This document shows, in pieces, positions 17,209 to 26,039 of a stretch of 64,000 nt of DNA (positions are counted from its first letter, which is position 1; every line of letters starts with the position of its first letter). The position numbers and the translations under genes are program-made. The DNA is from Streptomyces melanogenes (GTDB lineage: Bacteria > Actinomycetota > Actinomycetes > Streptomycetales > Streptomycetaceae), in assembly GCF_014649795.1 (NCBI RefSeq), contig NZ_BMTS01000020.1, positions 1-64,000 of the forward strand. The letters run 5' to 3'. Under the pieces are notes generated by a model, which had not been told where the DNA came from, made no database searches, and saw only the letters and a list, made by a program, of their open reading frames with translations.

Positions 17209-18195
17209 ATGACCTACGGATCCTTCCCCGGCGCCCGCCCCCGGCGGCTCCGCACCACCCCCGCCATGCGCCGCATGGTCGCCGAGACCCGGCTGCACCC
17301 CGCCGACCTGATCCTCCCCGCGTTCGTACGCGAGGGCATCACGGAACCCGTCCCCATCCAGGCCATGCCCGGCGTCGTGCAGCACTCGCTCGACACCCTG
17401 CGCAAGGCCGCCGTGGAGGCCGTGGAGGCCGGGGTCGCCGGGATCATGCTCTTCGGCGTGCCGGAGGACGAGAAGAAGGACGCGGCCGGGACCGCGGGCA
17501 CGGACCCCGACGGCATCCTCCAGGTCGCCATCCGCGCCGTGCGCGAAGAGATCGGGGACGACCTCGTCGTCATGTCCGACCTCTGCCTCGACGAGTACAC
17601 CGACCACGGCCACTGCGGCGTCCTCGACGCCGACGGGCGCGTCGACAACGACGCCACCCTGGAGCGGTACGCCGAGATGGCCCAGGTCCAGGCCGACGCC
17701 GGCGTCCACGTCGTCGGCCCCAGCGGCATGATGGACGGTCAGGTCGGCGTCGTGCGCGACGCCCTCGACCAGACCGGCCACGAGGACGTCTCGATCCTCG
17801 CCTACACCGCGAAGTACTCCTCCGCCTTCTACGGCCCCTTCCGCGAGGCCGTCGGCTCCTCCCTCCAGGGCGACCGCAAGACGTACCAGCAGGATCCCGC
17901 CAACGTCCGCGAGTCCCTGCGCGAGCTCGCGCTCGACCTCGACGAGGGCGCCGACATGGTCATGGTGAAGCCCGCGGGCCCCTACCTCGACATCCTCGCC
18001 AAGGTCGCCGAGTCGGTGGACGTGCCCGTCGCCGCGTACCAGATCAGCGGTGAGTACGCGATGGTCGAGGCCGCCGCCGAGAAGGGCTGGATCGACCGCG
18101 ACCGGGCGATCCTGGAGACTCTGACGGGAATCAAGCGGGCCGGTGCGAACATGATCCTGACGTACTGGGCGACGGAGGTCGCCCGCGGTCTGTAG
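17209..18195 (+). CDS. hemB: Delta-aminolevulinic acid dehydratase (porphobilinogen synthase)
   Basis: A 328-residue TIM-barrel enzyme joining two 5-aminolevulinates. Schiff-base lysines are K202 (in YTAKYSS) and K254 (in VMVKPA). The metal-site loop reads C125-L-D127 with D-H-G-H-C135, a mixed form between zinc-cysteine and magnesium-aspartate types. It follows the rex-hemACD unit after a 288-base repeat spacer and may have its own promoter or depend on read-through. Confidence 0.95.
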   Translation: MTYGSFPGARPRRLRTTPAMRRMVAETRLHPADLILPAFVREGITEPVPIQAMPGVVQHSLDTLRKAAVEAVEAGVAGIMLFGVPEDEKKDAAGTAGTDPDGILQVAIRAVREEIGDDLVVMSDLCLDEYTDHGHCGVLDADGRVDNDATLERYAEMAQVQADAGVHVVGPSGMMDGQVGVVRDALDQTGHEDVSILAYTAKYSSAFYGPFREAVGSSLQGDRKTYQQDPANVRESLRELALDLDEGADMVMVKPAGPYLDILAKVAESVDVPVAAYQISGEYAMVEAAAEKGWIDRDRAILETLTGIKRAGANMILTYWATEVARGL

Positions 18196-18214
18196 GACAG
18201 ATGGGGGTCCAGCG

Positions 18215-19186
18215 GTGGCGGAACAGGCGTTAGACGTACGGGACTTCGACGACGTCGTCGACTTCGTGACGCCCGTCGACAACGTGTTCGTGCGCGCCCA
18301 CCTCGGGGTGCCGGACCTCGACCTCGACTCCTGGACCCTGTCCGTCGAAGGGCTCGTCGAGCGGCCGTTCCGACTGCGGCTCGACGACGTCCTCGCCCTG
18401 CCCGCCCGCCGGTTCACCGCCTTCCACGAGTGCTTCGGCAACCCGTTCGAGCCGGACGTGCCGACCCGGGCCGTGGCCAATCTGGTGTGGACCGGGTTCG
18501 ACCTCGCCGCGCTCCTCGACCGGGCCGTGCCGCTCGCCTCCGCGCGGCACGTCTGGTTCGAGGGCGCGGACACCGGGGCGTTCGACGGCGAGGACGGGCT
18601 CTCGTACGTGAAGGACCTGCCCCTGGAGACCGCCCGGCGGGACGTCTTCCTCGCGTACGAGATGAACGGCGAGCCGCTCACCGTCCGGCACGGGCACCCG
18701 CTGCGGACCGTCGTGCCCCGGATGTTCGGCACGAACTCGGTGAAGTGGCTGACCCGGATCCTTCTGGCCGACGAACGGCCGGACCACATGTTCACCACGC
18801 GCTTCTACACCCGCGTCCATCCGGGAGAGCGGACCGCCCGGCCGGTGCGTTCGGTGGATGTGGGGAGCAAGATCCTCGGCCCCCAGGACGGTGACCAACT
18901 GTCGGGGGAGCGGGTGGAGTTGGTCGGTCGGGCCTGGAGTACGTGTGAAGTCGTCGCCGTCGATGTGAGCGTGGATGACGGGCCCTGGCGGCCCGCCGTC
19001 CTCGAACCCCTCGGGGACGATCCCGCCTGGCAGCCCTTCACCCTCGACCTGCGGCTCCCGCCCGGGCGCCACCGCATCCGGGCCCGCGCCACCGACCGCG
19101 ACGGGCGCGTCCAGCCGCCGCCCGGTGTGCGCAACTCGATCCACGAGGTCACGGTCGGCGTCAGCGACGCGGCAGCGGGAGCGTGA
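18215..19186 (+). CDS. Sulfite-oxidase-like molybdopterin-dependent oxidoreductase
   Basis: A 323-residue cytosolic protein with the oxidoreductase-molybdopterin domain (about 35-195) and the C-terminal Mo-co dimerization Ig-like domain (about 205-315). The molybdenum-ligand cysteine is in HECFGN, where sulfite oxidases usually have CAGN or CSGN; GTNSVKWL is the conserved cofactor segment. No signal peptide or heme domain is seen, so the electron partner is unknown. GTG 18215 follows a GGGGGT site. Its 3' end overlaps the convergent beta-propeller gene by 26 bases. The mod locus at 44-48 kb could supply its molybdenum. Confidence 0.82.
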   Translation: MAEQALDVRDFDDVVDFVTPVDNVFVRAHLGVPDLDLDSWTLSVEGLVERPFRLRLDDVLALPARRFTAFHECFGNPFEPDVPTRAVANLVWTGFDLAALLDRAVPLASARHVWFEGADTGAFDGEDGLSYVKDLPLETARRDVFLAYEMNGEPLTVRHGHPLRTVVPRMFGTNSVKWLTRILLADERPDHMFTTRFYTRVHPGERTARPVRSVDVGSKILGPQDGDQLSGERVELVGRAWSTCEVVAVDVSVDDGPWRPAVLEPLGDDPAWQPFTLDLRLPPGRHRIRARATDRDGRVQPPPGVRNSIHEVTVGVSDAAAGA

Positions 19187-20060
19187 CCGGGCGTCCCGAC
19201 GGGTGGCCCGTGTGCGGGCTCAGCTCGGTCACCGCGAGCGTGGTCGTCGTGGACGCGTAGAGGTACGTGCCCCGGGGGTGCACCGCGATGCCCGTGCAGT
19301 GCGGGACCGTGAAGCCCGGCAGCTGCTCGGGCGCGGTGTCCTGGGCGAGGAGGCCGTCGGGGGCGAGCGGGGTCCGGTACACCGCTCCCGTCTCCTCCTC
19401 GGCGAAGTAGACGCAGCTGGCCGCCGGGTGGACCGTGAGCGGGCCCGGAGCGGGGAGCGTCTGCCGGGTCAGCGACGGGCCGTCGGAGTCCGCCCGGCCG
19501 TCCGCGTTCAGAGCGAAGACGTTCAGGGCGCGGCCCTGGGGGTCGCTGACGTAGAGGTGGGTGCCGGCCGGGTGGACGGCCAGGCCCTTGTGGAGGGGGG
19601 CCGTGCCGCGTACCCAGAGCGTCGTCGTGCCGCCGTCGTCCGGTCTGCCGTCCTCGCGCAGCGGTACGCACGAGACTGCGGCCTTCTCGTCCCGGTTGGC
19701 CACGTAGAGGAGGGGGCGGGACGGGTGCGGCGCGACCGTGCCGCCCGGCTCGGCGGTGGTCGGGGTGTACACCTGCCAGCCGATGCCGCGGTTGGGTCTG
19801 CCGGTGGGGTCCAGGGGGTGCCACAGGAGTCGTCGGGCCGGGGGGTCGGTGGCGTACAGGCGGGTGCCGGTGCTGTCCGTTGCCAGGCCGTACGGCCTGA
19901 TGCCCGGGGTCCATTCTGCGGGGGCCTCCGGGCGGCCGTCCTCGCCCAGGGGGACGCGGAGGATGCCGTGGGGTTCGCCCACGTACAGCCACGTGCCGTC
20001 GGGGTGGACTTGGAGCTCCGCCCGGACGTCTGTGTCCCACTGTTCCTCGTCCCGGCTCAC
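19161..20060 (-). CDS. Beta-propeller protein (YncE/lactonase-like)
   Basis: A 299-residue protein built from about seven repeats of the type VHPDGTWLYV / VHPAGTHLYVSD / VHPRGTYLYAS, the blade signature of YncE or 6-phosphogluconolactonase-like propellers. No signal peptide, so probably cytoplasmic; enzymatic activity is not shown by any motif. Convergent with the sulfite-oxidase-like gene (26-base overlap). Confidence 0.72.
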   Translation of the reverse strand: MSRDEEQWDTDVRAELQVHPDGTWLYVGEPHGILRVPLGEDGRPEAPAEWTPGIRPYGLATDSTGTRLYATDPPARRLLWHPLDPTGRPNRGIGWQVYTPTTAEPGGTVAPHPSRPLLYVANRDEKAAVSCVPLREDGRPDDGGTTTLWVRGTAPLHKGLAVHPAGTHLYVSDPQGRALNVFALNADGRADSDGPSLTRQTLPAPGPLTVHPAASCVYFAEEETGAVYRTPLAPDGLLAQDTAPEQLPGFTVPHCTGIAVHPRGTYLYASTTTTLAVTELSPHTGHPSGRPVTLPLPRR

Positions 20061-20219
20061 TTGGTCTCCCGACGTCGTCGTGCGCCTGTGTCGTCACAGA
20101 GGTAGCGAGTGCGGCGGGGGGTCGGGGGGCAGCCGCGCGGCCGGGGTCACCCGGCCGGGTGTGAATCCCCCACCCCGCCCCTTCCCTAAAGCCCTCCGCC
20201 GGGCGGCTGGTTCTTCGGG

Positions 20220-20284
20220 TGCGGGCCGTCCCCAACTGGTCGCGCAGTTCCCCGCGCCCCTGGAGATGCCGCTGCGCGGCACTC
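20220..20284. repeat. Intergenic repeat, single copy in a divergent gap
   Basis: One copy (20238-20261) with the usual left flank (GCGGGCCGTCCCCAACTGG) and a GC-rich module before it (20105-20215). The 336-base gap 20061-20396 lies between divergent genes, so unlike other copies it is not downstream of any gene's 3' end. Confidence 0.8.
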
Positions 20285-20360
20285 CCCCGGGCGGGCTCTT
20301 CCGCGACCAAAACGCGGACCGGCGTGTGTATGTGGCATGGAAGTGCGTACGCTGCCTCGC

Positions 20361-20378
20361 TAGTTGGATGTCCTACTA
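20361..20378. promoter_or_regulatory. Operator-like palindrome upstream of aminotransferase
   Basis: TAGTTGGA-TG-TCCTACTA is an inverted repeat with 7 of 8 paired bases, ending 18 bases before the ATG. Its symmetry and length resemble GntR-family operators; no regulator gene is adjacent. Confidence 0.45.
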
Positions 20379-20396
20379 AACGACTGGGGGCCGCCC

Positions 20397-21587
20397 ATGA
20401 ACGTCGCCGCCGCACCACCCGCCCTCGCCGCACGCGCAGCCTCCGTGGGGGCCTCGCCCGTGCGGGAGATCCTGGCGCTCACCGCTCGGCCCGAGGTCAT
20501 CTCGTTCGCGGGTGGGTTGCCCGCGCCGGAGCTGTTCGACGTGGAGGGGATGGCCGAGGCGTTCGGCGCCGTGCTCGCGGGCGAGGGGCGGGCCGCGTTG
20601 CAGTACTCGACGACCGAGGGCGACCCGGGGCTGCGGGCCGCCACCGCCGCGCGGCTCACCGCGCGCGGACTGCCGACCAGGGCCGGGCAGCTGCTCGTCA
20701 CCACCGGGTCGCAGCAGGGCCTCACCCTGCTCGCCGCGGCGCTCGTCGAGCCCGGGGACACCGTCCTCGTCGAGGACCCCTGCTACCTCGCCGCGCTCCA
20801 GGCCTTCGGGTTCGCGGGCGCCCGGATCGTCGCCGTGCCCTCGGACGCCGACGGACCCGACCCCGTGGCCCTCGACGAACTCGTCGCCCGGGAGCGGCCG
20901 AAGCTCTTCTACTCGGTGCCCACCTTCCAGAACCCGACCGGCCGCACCATGACCGCCGAGCGGCGCCGCGCCGTCGCCGAGGTCGCCGTCCGGCGCGGGC
21001 TGTGGGTGGTCGAGGACGACCCGTACGGAGAACTCCGCTACGAGGGCGAGAGCGTGCCGTGGATCTCCTCGTACGAGGGCGCCGCCGACCGTACCGTCCT
21101 CCTCGGCAGCTACTCGAAGATCATGGCTCCGGGGCTGCGGCTGGGCTGGCTGCGGGCGCCCGAGGCGCTGCTGCGGGCCTGCGGCATCGCCAAGCAGGCC
21201 GCCGACCTGCACACCCCGACCGTCAACCAGCTGGCCGCCGCCCGCTATCTGGCCGACCGCGACCTGGACGCGCACGTCGCCAAGGTGCGGGCGGCGTACG
21301 GCGAGCGTCGGGACGCGATGCTCGCCGGGCTCGCGGACGCGCTGCCCGAGGGCTCCTCGTGGAACCGGCCCGAGGGCGGCATGTTCCTGTGGGCGACGCT
21401 GGCGCCGGGAAGCGACGCGACCGCCTCCCTGAAGGAGGCGGTCGCCCACGACGTGGCGTACGTGCCCGGTGCCCCCTTCTTCGCGGGGACGCCCGACCCG
21501 GCCGCGCTGCGGCTGTGCTTCGTCACCTCGGCGCCGGACGAGATCGCGGAGGGGCTGCGGCGGCTGGGGCGGGCGCTGCGGGGCTGA
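20397..21587 (+). CDS. PLP-dependent aminotransferase (class I/II, 2-aminoadipate/ARO8-like)
   Basis: A 396-residue fold-type I aminotransferase. The PLP lysine is in GSYSKIMAPGLRLGW (about residue 245); NPTGR (about 182) and the DDPYGELRY aspartate (about 213) are further cofactor residues. Similar to the catalytic half of MocR proteins but with no HTH domain. ATG 20397 is preferred over the in-frame 20364 start because GGGGG precedes it and 20364 lies inside the palindrome. Confidence 0.85.
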   Translation: MNVAAAPPALAARAASVGASPVREILALTARPEVISFAGGLPAPELFDVEGMAEAFGAVLAGEGRAALQYSTTEGDPGLRAATAARLTARGLPTRAGQLLVTTGSQQGLTLLAAALVEPGDTVLVEDPCYLAALQAFGFAGARIVAVPSDADGPDPVALDELVARERPKLFYSVPTFQNPTGRTMTAERRRAVAEVAVRRGLWVVEDDPYGELRYEGESVPWISSYEGAADRTVLLGSYSKIMAPGLRLGWLRAPEALLRACGIAKQAADLHTPTVNQLAAARYLADRDLDAHVAKVRAAYGERRDAMLAGLADALPEGSSWNRPEGGMFLWATLAPGSDATASLKEAVAHDVAYVPGAPFFAGTPDPAALRLCFVTSAPDEIAEGLRRLGRALRG

Positions 21588-21596
21588 CGGCGTCGG

Positions 21597-22358
21597 CTAC
21601 CAGGCGCTGATCGCGCCCATGTCCGACTGCCAGTAGGTGGCCATGGCCTGGGCGTCGACCACGCCGACCGGCTTGGCCAGCGAGGCGTAGGCCGAGCGGC
21701 CGACGGACTCCATGCCGACGGCGCCGCGGAAGTACACGACGACCTGGCTGGTCATGTACGGGTCGGTGCCGTCGGGCTCGCCCTGGGTGCGGATCATCGC
21801 GTACGCGGACTGGCCCGGGGCGAGCGTGACCACCGACTGCGGGATGGTGTCCTTGTCGACCGGGATCGGCGACTGGGCGTTGGAGAACTTCACGGCCGGG
21901 GCGTCGTAGGCGTTGCAGGTCGTCTTGCCGATGTTGGTCGCGGTCAGCAGGACGTGGTTGATCGGGCGGGAGACCACGGTCGCGGTCAGCTTCACGTTGG
22001 AGCCGGTGCAGGTGACGCGCTTGGACGAGCCCGAGCCGGACTGGCCGCCCGACTGCTTGCCGTTCGACTTGGCGGGCTTGGCGGTGCCGTGGCCGCCGCT
22101 GGTCGAACCGGACCCGCCGGACCCACCGGTGCCGCCGGAGGTGCCGCCCGTGCCGCCCGTCGTCCCGGCCGTGTCGCCGCCGGTCGTGGCGCCCTGGCCG
22201 CCGCCGTCCGTACCGGCGGTGGCGGGCGCCGAGGCGGACGGCTTCGACGCCGCCTTGTCCGACTCCTTCGAACCGGAGTCGCTGCCGCAGGCGCTGAGGG
22301 ACAGCGCGGCGATGAGGGCGGTGGTCGCGGCGGCGGTGATGCGGAGGTTGGTGCGCAT
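21597..22358 (-). CDS. DUF4232 lipoprotein
   Basis: A 253-residue exported lipoprotein: signal peptide with lipobox LSLSAC (Cys about residue 25), a Gly/Ser/Thr-rich linker (about 26-105), then a DUF4232 domain with two conserved cysteines (VTCTGSN and TTCNAYD) likely disulfide-bonded. Function unknown. GGGAG lies about 11 bases before the ATG. It follows a 34-residue micropeptide gene on the same strand and faces a membrane HTH gene. Confidence 0.85.
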   Translation of the reverse strand: MRTNLRITAAATTALIAALSLSACGSDSGSKESDKAASKPSASAPATAGTDGGGQGATTGGDTAGTTGGTGGTSGGTGGSGGSGSTSGGHGTAKPAKSNGKQSGGQSGSGSSKRVTCTGSNVKLTATVVSRPINHVLLTATNIGKTTCNAYDAPAVKFSNAQSPIPVDKDTIPQSVVTLAPGQSAYAMIRTQGEPDGTDPYMTSQVVVYFRGAVGMESVGRSAYASLAKPVGVVDAQAMATYWQSDMGAISAW

Positions 22359-22423
22359 GGTGGATCGAGCTCCCCGTTGGGTCGGTGCGTGAGTGGTGCG
22401 TGCTGAGTAGGTGAGCGAGCGGG

Positions 22424-22528
22424 TCAGGCGTGAAGGCTGAGGACCAGTGCGACGACCGTGACCACCGAAGCGGCCAGCATCGCGGCGGCCATCGAGTCCG
22501 CCAGGTTGACCCGGATGCGGAATCGCAT
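22424..22528 (-). CDS. 34-residue single-pass membrane micropeptide
   Basis: A 34-codon ORF opening MRFRIRVNLADSM and continuing with a hydrophobic run rich in Ala, Val and Leu (residues about 13-33) that would make one membrane helix with a basic cytoplasmic N-terminus. GGGGGAGAG is seven bases upstream of the ATG, a strong ribosome site. Similar short peptides are known in Streptomyces but have no assigned role. It lies 65 bases upstream of the DUF4232 lipoprotein on the same strand, so they may be co-transcribed. Confidence 0.6.
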   Translation of the reverse strand: MRFRIRVNLADSMAAAMLAASVVTVVALVLSLHA

Positions 22529-22714
22529 GGACTGCTCTCCCCCGGTGGTGCCGGTGTTGGCTGGTTGCTGCACTCACCTTGCGGGCCGGTCGGCGGCGAT
22601 CGCAATCAGCAGGGGACAATGGGGGAAGCTGGAACGCGGAAACACGCTCTGACCTGGGGAAACTGCCTTCCCCTGGAACGCGTTTCCGGGACGGACAGGG
22701 GAGGGAAACGGCTC

Positions 22715-24055
22715 GTGGCTACGGCTGAGTCCGAGGATTTCGCGGCATTGCTCAGGGAGTTGAAGGACCGTTCCGGACGGAGTTACGGCGTCCTCGCCGG
22801 CAAGCTCCACGTGAGTACGTCGACGCTCCACCGGTACTGCAACGGCGACGCCGTGCCCAACGAATACGCCCCCATCGACCGGCTGGCCCGGCTCTGCGGG
22901 GCCACCCGGGAGGAGTCGGTCGAGCTCCACCGCCGGTGGATCCTGGCGGACGAGGCGCGCCGCCGGTCGCGGGGCGCGGCAGCGGCGGAAGCGGCGCGTC
23001 CGGCCGCGTCGGCCGGTCCCGACGAGAAGGAGTCGGGAGCGGGCCCCGCACCCGAGCCGGAGCCCCCGCTCGCGACCCCCGCCCCGGAACCCGAGCCCGA
23101 AGTCGTCTCCGTCGTCACCGACGCGGTCGCCCCGCGCCGTACGTCCCGTATCACCAAGCGCACCCGCCTCGTGCTCATCGGGGCCGCCGTCGTCGCGCTC
23201 GCCGTTCCGGCCGTGGCCGTCGCCGCGCTCTCCGGCGGGCCCGGGGACGACGGGGGCGGCAAGAGCTCGACCGTCGCCGACGCCCAGGAGACCGGGCGCA
23301 CCCTCCCGAAGGGCACGCCCCCCAAGTCGCCCGCGCCCAGCCCCGACGCCTCCTCGGCGAGCCCGTCCGGCAGCGGCAGCCCGTCCGCCCGCACCCCGTC
23401 GGCGCCCGCGCCCCGCAAGCACGCCCCGCCCGCCGCCGACCCGATCGCCGTCGGCGTCAGCTCGTACCAGTGGGACGGGCCCTGCGGGAAGTTCTATCTG
23501 CTCGACCAGAAGCCGGGCTCGGTGCCGAAGCCGCCGTCCCCCGGGGAGAGCCGCCCCTGGGCGTCGCTGCTCGGCGGCGTCGACGGCGGCCACCTCACGC
23601 TCCAGCTCACCGCGACCGGCAAGACGGCCGAGTCGGTCGTCATCAACGCCGTGCACGTCCGGGTCGTGGACCGTGGGGCGCCGCTCGACTGGACCGCGTA
23701 CTCGATGGGTTCGGGGTGCGGCGGCGCGGTCACCCCGGGCTTCTTCGACATCGACCTGGACGCGGCCCAGCCGCGCACCAAGCCGGTCGGCGGCCTGCAG
23801 GGCGAGGTGAAGGTGCCCGCCACGGACTTCCCGTACAAGGTGTCCACGACCGATCCGCAGGTGCTCAACCTCGATGTGCACACCGACGCGCACGACGTGA
23901 CCTGGTACCTGGAGATCGACTGGAGCAGCGGCGACCGCTCCGGCAAGATCCCGGTCTACGACAACGGGAAGCCGTTCCACAGCAGCGCGATCAAGGGCCG
24001 CCCGGCGTACGAGTACCGGCTGGACACCAACGTGTGGGAGCGGCTCACCACGTGA
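22715..24055 (+). CDS. Membrane-anchored helix-turn-helix protein
   Basis: A 446-residue protein with an XRE-like HTH at the N-terminus (about 5-75; SYGVLAGKLHVSTSTLHRYCNG is the helix-turn-helix), a Pro/Glu-rich linker, one membrane helix (about 148-172, VLIGAAVVALAVPAVAVAAL), a Ser/Pro-rich stalk and a C-terminal extracytoplasmic domain of about 200 residues with two cysteines (GPCGKF, GSGCGG). This is a one-component, ToxR-like layout. GTG 22715 follows GGGGAGGG. Divergent from the micropeptide/lipoprotein genes, which are plausible targets or partners; ligand unknown. Confidence 0.78.
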   Translation: MATAESEDFAALLRELKDRSGRSYGVLAGKLHVSTSTLHRYCNGDAVPNEYAPIDRLARLCGATREESVELHRRWILADEARRRSRGAAAAEAARPAASAGPDEKESGAGPAPEPEPPLATPAPEPEPEVVSVVTDAVAPRRTSRITKRTRLVLIGAAVVALAVPAVAVAALSGGPGDDGGGKSSTVADAQETGRTLPKGTPPKSPAPSPDASSASPSGSGSPSARTPSAPAPRKHAPPAADPIAVGVSSYQWDGPCGKFYLLDQKPGSVPKPPSPGESRPWASLLGGVDGGHLTLQLTATGKTAESVVINAVHVRVVDRGAPLDWTAYSMGSGCGGAVTPGFFDIDLDAAQPRTKPVGGLQGEVKVPATDFPYKVSTTDPQVLNLDVHTDAHDVTWYLEIDWSSGDRSGKIPVYDNGKPFHSSAIKGRPAYEYRLDTNVWERLTT

Positions 24056-24078
24056 GCCGCTCCCCGCACGGGGGTGGA

Positions 24079-25839
24079 TCAGAGGCGCTCGGGCGTCCGG
24101 ATGCCGAGCAGGGCCATGCCCTGGTGGAGCGTCCGGGCGGTCAGGTCGCACAGGAACAGCCGGTTCTCGACCTGCTCGGCCGCCTCGGCCTTGAGGACCG
24201 GGCACTGGTCGTAGAACGTCGTGTACAGCGACGCCAGCTGGTACAGGTACGCGGCCAGCTTGTGCGGCGCGTACTCGGCGGACGCCTCGTAGACCAGCTC
24301 GCCGAACGCGTCCAGGTGCAGGCCGAGGGCCCGCTCCGCCGGGGCGAGCGCGAGCTCCGGGTGGGCGGTCGGCCGGGCCTCGCCGGCCTTGCGCAGGATC
24401 GACTTGATCCGGGCGTACGCGTACTGGAGGTAGACCGACGTGTCGCCGTTCAGCGACACCATCTGGTCCAGGTCGAACTTGTAGTCGCGGTTCGCCGAGG
24501 TCGACAGGTCCGCGTACTTCACGGCGCCGATGCCGACGTACCGCCCGTTCTCGACGATCTCCTCCTCGGTCAGGCCCACCTTCTCGGCCTTCTCGCGCAC
24601 GACCGCCGTGGCCCGCTCGACGGCCTCGTCGAGGAGGTCCTCCAGCTTGACCGTCTCGCCCTCACGGGTCTTGAACGGCTTGCCGTCCGCGCCGAGCACC
24701 GTGCCGTAGCCCATGTTGTGCGCGGTGACCTCGTCGCTGAGCCAGCCCGCCCGGCGGGCCGTCTCGAAGACCATCTTGAAGTGCAGCGACTGGCGTACGT
24801 CCACGACGTAGATCAGCGAGGTGGCGTGCAGGTCGCCGACGCGGTTGCGGATCGCCGAGAGGTCGGACGCCGCGTAGCCGAAGCCGCCGTCCGCCTTCTG
24901 CACGATCAGCGGCACCGGCTGGTCGTCCTTGCCGCGGATCTCGTCGAAGAAGACCACGAGCGCGCCCTCGGAGCGCACGGCGACGCCGGACTCCTCCAGG
25001 AGGCGGGCCGTCTCCGGCATCAGGTCGTTGTAGGCGGACTCGCCGACGATCTCCTCGTCCCGGACCTCCATGTCCAGCTTCTCGAAGACCGAGTAGAAGT
25101 AGACCTTCGACTCGTCCACGAACTGCTGCCACAGCTCCAGGGTCTCCTTGTCGCCCGACTGGAGGGCGACGACCCGCTTGCGCGCCCGCTCCTTGAACTC
25201 CTCGTCGGAGTCGAAGACCGCGCGCGAGGCCTTGTAGACCCGGTTCAGGTTCGACATGGCCTGCTCGCCGTCGACCTCGTCGGCCGGGGCCAGCTCGCCC
25301 GGGTTCTCGATCAGGTACTGGATGAGCATGCCGAACTGGGTGCCCCAGTCGCCGATGTGGTGGCGGCCGATCGTCTGCTCGCCGGTGAAGTCGAGCATGC
25401 CGCGCAGCGCGTCACCGATGACCGCCGAGCGCAGATGGCCGACGTGCATCTCCTTCGCCACGTTCGGCTGGGCGTAGTCGACGACCGTGACGCCCGGGTT
25501 CTCCTTCAGCGGCACGCCGAGCCGGTCGTCGGCGGCGCGGGCGGCCAGCGTCCGCGTGATCGCCCGGTCGGTGAGCGTGATGTTGAGGAAGCCGGGGCCC
25601 GAGACCTCGACGTCCTTGAGGACGTCACCGGCGTCCAGCGCGTCGGTGACCTTGGTCGCCAGCTCGCGCGGGTTGCCTTTGAGCTTCTTCGCGAGCGCCA
25701 GGATGCCGTTGGCCTGGAAGTCGGCCCGGTCGCTTCGTCGCAGCAGCGGGTCGGTGGAGCCGGCCTCCGGCAGGGCTGCCGAGAGGGCGTCCGCCAGGCG
25801 CTGCTGGACAGTGGAAGCGAGGGAAGGGACCGAAGCCAT
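24079..25839 (-). CDS. argS: Arginyl-tRNA synthetase
   Basis: A 586-residue class I synthetase charging tRNA-Arg. Visible: Add1 N-terminal domain, HVGH (HIGH-type) signature in KEMHVGHLRSAVIGDA (about 132), the KTREGETVKL segment that replaces a classical KMSKS, and the DALR anticodon-binding domain ending MALLGIRTPERL. AGGAAAC precedes the ATG. Divergent from lysS across 200 bases. Confidence 0.96.
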   Translation of the reverse strand: MASVPSLASTVQQRLADALSAALPEAGSTDPLLRRSDRADFQANGILALAKKLKGNPRELATKVTDALDAGDVLKDVEVSGPGFLNITLTDRAITRTLAARAADDRLGVPLKENPGVTVVDYAQPNVAKEMHVGHLRSAVIGDALRGMLDFTGEQTIGRHHIGDWGTQFGMLIQYLIENPGELAPADEVDGEQAMSNLNRVYKASRAVFDSDEEFKERARKRVVALQSGDKETLELWQQFVDESKVYFYSVFEKLDMEVRDEEIVGESAYNDLMPETARLLEESGVAVRSEGALVVFFDEIRGKDDQPVPLIVQKADGGFGYAASDLSAIRNRVGDLHATSLIYVVDVRQSLHFKMVFETARRAGWLSDEVTAHNMGYGTVLGADGKPFKTREGETVKLEDLLDEAVERATAVVREKAEKVGLTEEEIVENGRYVGIGAVKYADLSTSANRDYKFDLDQMVSLNGDTSVYLQYAYARIKSILRKAGEARPTAHPELALAPAERALGLHLDAFGELVYEASAEYAPHKLAAYLYQLASLYTTFYDQCPVLKAEAAEQVENRLFLCDLTARTLHQGMALLGIRTPERL

Positions 25840-26039
25840 GGGTTCCGTTTCCTGTCGGTTGGCCGCTCATATCCGGATCTGCTCCGGGATGCGGGCGGGA
25901 TGCGTTCAAGCCGATTCTCCCACGCGGGCGTCTTCCGTTTCTCCGGGAAAACCGCGCAACCCCGGAGGCGGTGGTTCCGTCTGGGACAATGGGCGGGCCA
26001 GCCTCTTCAAGGCGTACGAGAAAGAAGGACGTGCCGACC

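Noticed and set aside
17077..18798. 573-codon minus-strand ORF across hemB and the oxidoreductase gene
   Set aside because: Spans two real genes and the intergenic repeat; Arg/Ser-rich shadow.
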